DNA of 8,062 nucleotides from an uncultured Polynucleobacter sp. (GTDB lineage: Bacteria > Pseudomonadota > Gammaproteobacteria > Burkholderiales > Burkholderiaceae): contig CALKUJ010000139.1 in the NCBI GenBank assembly GCA_937996825.1, forward strand, positions 1 through 8,062, read 5' to 3'. Below are positions 6,831 through 8,062 of the stretch, piece after piece. Position numbers and translations under genes: made by a program. A model generated the notes under the pieces. That model did not search any database. It was not told the origin of the DNA and saw nothing but the letters and a program-made list of their open reading frames with translations. Each line of letters starts with the position of its first letter. Positions within the stretch are counted from its first letter, which is position 1.

Positions 6831-7997
6831 TTAAGTTTGTTGATTAGCCCTAATGGGCAACTCTCTCATCGATGAAGCGATTATAAGCCAGGCAAAAATC
6901 AGTGCTGCACAAGCATAAAAAACACTTGCTTCACCACCCCATTGTAATAACCAACCGCCGCCCAATCCCCCAATGAACAAGCCAATTGATTGAGTGGTGT
7001 TATAGATGCCCAAGGCAGTTCCTTTTGCGTTACTGGCCCAACGAGAAACCAAGGATGGTTGCATCGCTTCCAAAATATTGAAGCCGATGAAATAAATCAG
7101 CACTGCGGTTGCAAGCGCTGGCAGGGTGTCAAAGCTAGCAATGATCAACTGCGCAATCATCATCGAAACGATGCCAAAGATGAAGGCTGGTTTCATGCGT
7201 TTTCTTCTCTCGCTCATCATGATGATGGGTGCCATGCAAGCAAAAGAAATCAATACAGCAGGTAAATACAAGTGCCAATGAGACACCAAAGGTAAGTCGG
7301 CTTTCACCAATAGTCTTGGTAAGGTCAAAAACAATGCGATTTGAGCTGCATGCAATGCAAAGACGCCAAAGTTCAATCTCAATAAATCAGCATTGAAGAA
7401 AACATCGGAAAACTTAGCAGTAAACGGTGTATTTGATTTTTCTTGTTGTGGCACAACAAACAAAGCCAACAAAATCGCGCCAATACCTAAAATAGCCATG
7501 AGATAAAACATACCATCCAAACCGATAGATTCATGGAGCGGTGATGCTAAAACCAAAGATATGGCGAATGTCAGAGCGATACTGCCTCCAACCATGGCCA
7601 TCGCTCTTGTGCGGGTTTCTTCTTTGGTTAAGTCAGCTAACCATGCTGTAACAGCTGCTGAAACAGCGCCAGCTCCCTGGATCGCTCTGCCCACGATGAT
7701 CCATATCAAGTCATCTTGGCTACCGGCAATGATTGCGCCCAAAACAAATAATAGAAGTCCAGCCACAACGACTGGTCTTCGACCGTACTTATCAGACAAC
7801 ATTCCCAACGGTATATGTAGGCATGCCTGAACCAGTCCATAAACCCCCAAAGCTAATCCGACTAAAAGGGCTTGATCTCCGCCTGGCAAGCCTTTGGCGT
7901 GCATGCTAAAGACTGGCAAGATCAAAAAAAGCCCCAACATGCGAAGAGCAAAAATGCCGGCCAAAGCCAAAGATGCGCGAAGTTCTGTTTTTTCCAT
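6831..7997 (-). CDS. YajR-like major facilitator superfamily (MFS) transporter
   Basis: This 388-residue inner-membrane protein has the hydrophobic pattern of a 12-helix MFS carrier. MFS motif A, GMLSDKYGRRP, is at 65-75 between helices 2 and 3. RAIQGAGA at 104-111 is motif B-like in helix 4. A basic cytoplasmic loop, SERRKRMKP (262-270), follows about mid-protein. The segment GTALGIYNTTQSIGLFIGG (326-344) resembles the same region of E. coli YajR, the closest family I recall. YajR carries an extra C-terminal cytoplasmic (YAM) domain; this protein stops soon after the last helix and lacks it. Substrate is unknown; drug or metabolite efflux by proton antiport is a family-level guess. The ATG at 7997 has no recognisable SD, only a pyrimidine-rich stretch upstream. 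The gene is divergent from uvrA and sits 44 bases before ssb, an arrangement I recall from Burkholderiales. Confidence 0.9.
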   Translation of the reverse strand: MEKTELRASLALAGIFALRMLGLFLILPVFSMHAKGLPGGDQALLVGLALGVYGLVQACLHIPLGMLSDKYGRRPVVVAGLLLFVLGAIIAGSQDDLIWIIVGRAIQGAGAVSAAVTAWLADLTKEETRTRAMAMVGGSIALTFAISLVLASPLHESIGLDGMFYLMAILGIGAILLALFVVPQQEKSNTPFTAKFSDVFFNADLLRLNFGVFALHAAQIALFLTLPRLLVKADLPLVSHWHLYLPAVLISFACMAPIIMMSERRKRMKPAFIFGIVSMMIAQLIIASFDTLPALATAVLIYFIGFNILEAMQPSLVSRWASNAKGTALGIYNTTQSIGLFIGGLGGGWLLQWGGEASVFYACAALIFAWLIIASSMRELPIRANQQT

Positions 7998-8036
7998 AAA
8001 GAAGAGCTATATTAACTGGTTACGCAGAGAAAAATC
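7998..8036. promoter_or_regulatory. Divergent 39-base MFS/uvrA intergenic region
   Basis: TATATT at 8008-8013 is a plausible -10 box toward uvrA, and its complement gives a TAATAT-like -10 (8014-8009) toward the MFS gene. No convincing -35 box is found for either direction. AGAG at 8026-8029, seven bases before the uvrA ATG, is a modest SD. No LexA box of the form CTG-N10-CAG is present; the nearest match is CTG-N6-CAG at 8016-8027. Confidence 0.3.
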
Positions 8037-8062
8037 ATGGATACGATAAAAATTAGGGGTGC
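8037..8062 (+). CDS. uvrA: UvrA, excinuclease ABC subunit A, first eight codons, partial
   Basis: The last 26 bases encode MDTIKIRG plus the first two bases of a GCN (alanine) codon. This matches the highly conserved UvrA N-terminus (E. coli MDKIEVRGARTHNL). UvrA is the ATP-binding damage sensor of nucleotide excision repair. The position, divergent from an MFS gene followed by ssb, is where I expect uvrA in Burkholderiales. Only the start is present, so nothing can be said of the ATPase or zinc-finger regions. A weak AGAG SD lies seven bases upstream. Confidence 0.82.

Noticed and set aside
6990..7830. Two plus-strand frames of about 90 residues inside the MFS gene
   Set aside because: Both are antisense shadows of a clear 12-helix transporter.
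8016..8027. LexA/SOS-like box before uvrA
   Set aside because: The half-sites CTG and CAG are separated by 6 bases instead of 10, so it does not fit the LexA operator.

Overview
This 8,062-base window looks like an ordinary, gene-dense piece of a betaproteobacterial chromosome. The order uvrA / MFS transporter / ssb, a DUF3683-type FAD oxidase, a base composition in the mid-40s % GC (hand counts of sample rows) and the protein sequences all suggest Burkholderiales, most likely Polynucleobacter or a close relative. The genus is inferred from recalled gene order and protein similarity, not from a search. I see no phage, insertion sequence, CRISPR array, tRNA or rRNA, and no intergenic stretch longer than about 100 bases.

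Layout from left to right. Bases 1-2417 (minus) hold the N-terminal 805 codons of a very large FAD-linked oxidase that runs off the left edge. Bases 2517-3020 (minus) encode a small YqaA/DedA-type membrane protein. A 40-base divergent gap separates it from a tight plus-strand cluster: ilvA (threonine deaminase, 3061-4581), a cytosolic 5'-nucleotidase of the cN-I family (4584-5495) and queF (preQ0 reductase, 5500-6333), spaced by 2 and 4 bases. queF converges on ssb (6334-6786, minus) with the two stop codons touching. Upstream of ssb on the same strand is a YajR-like MFS transporter (6831-7997, minus). The final 26 bases (8037-8062, plus) are the first codons of uvrA, divergent from the MFS gene across 39 bases.

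The genes form three transcription blocks rather than one pathway. The FAD oxidase and yqaA face left. The ilvA-nucleotidase-queF cluster joins isoleucine synthesis, nucleotide turnover and queuosine tRNA modification. The ssb/uvrA block combines single-strand DNA protection and nucleotide excision repair around a transporter gene.

The most notable non-coding structure is a 12-bp inverted repeat with one bulge (6297-6324). It is embedded in the last codons of queF and also lies just past the ssb stop, so it could serve as a shared transcript end. I did not find a convincing undescribed system; the findings are modest leads.
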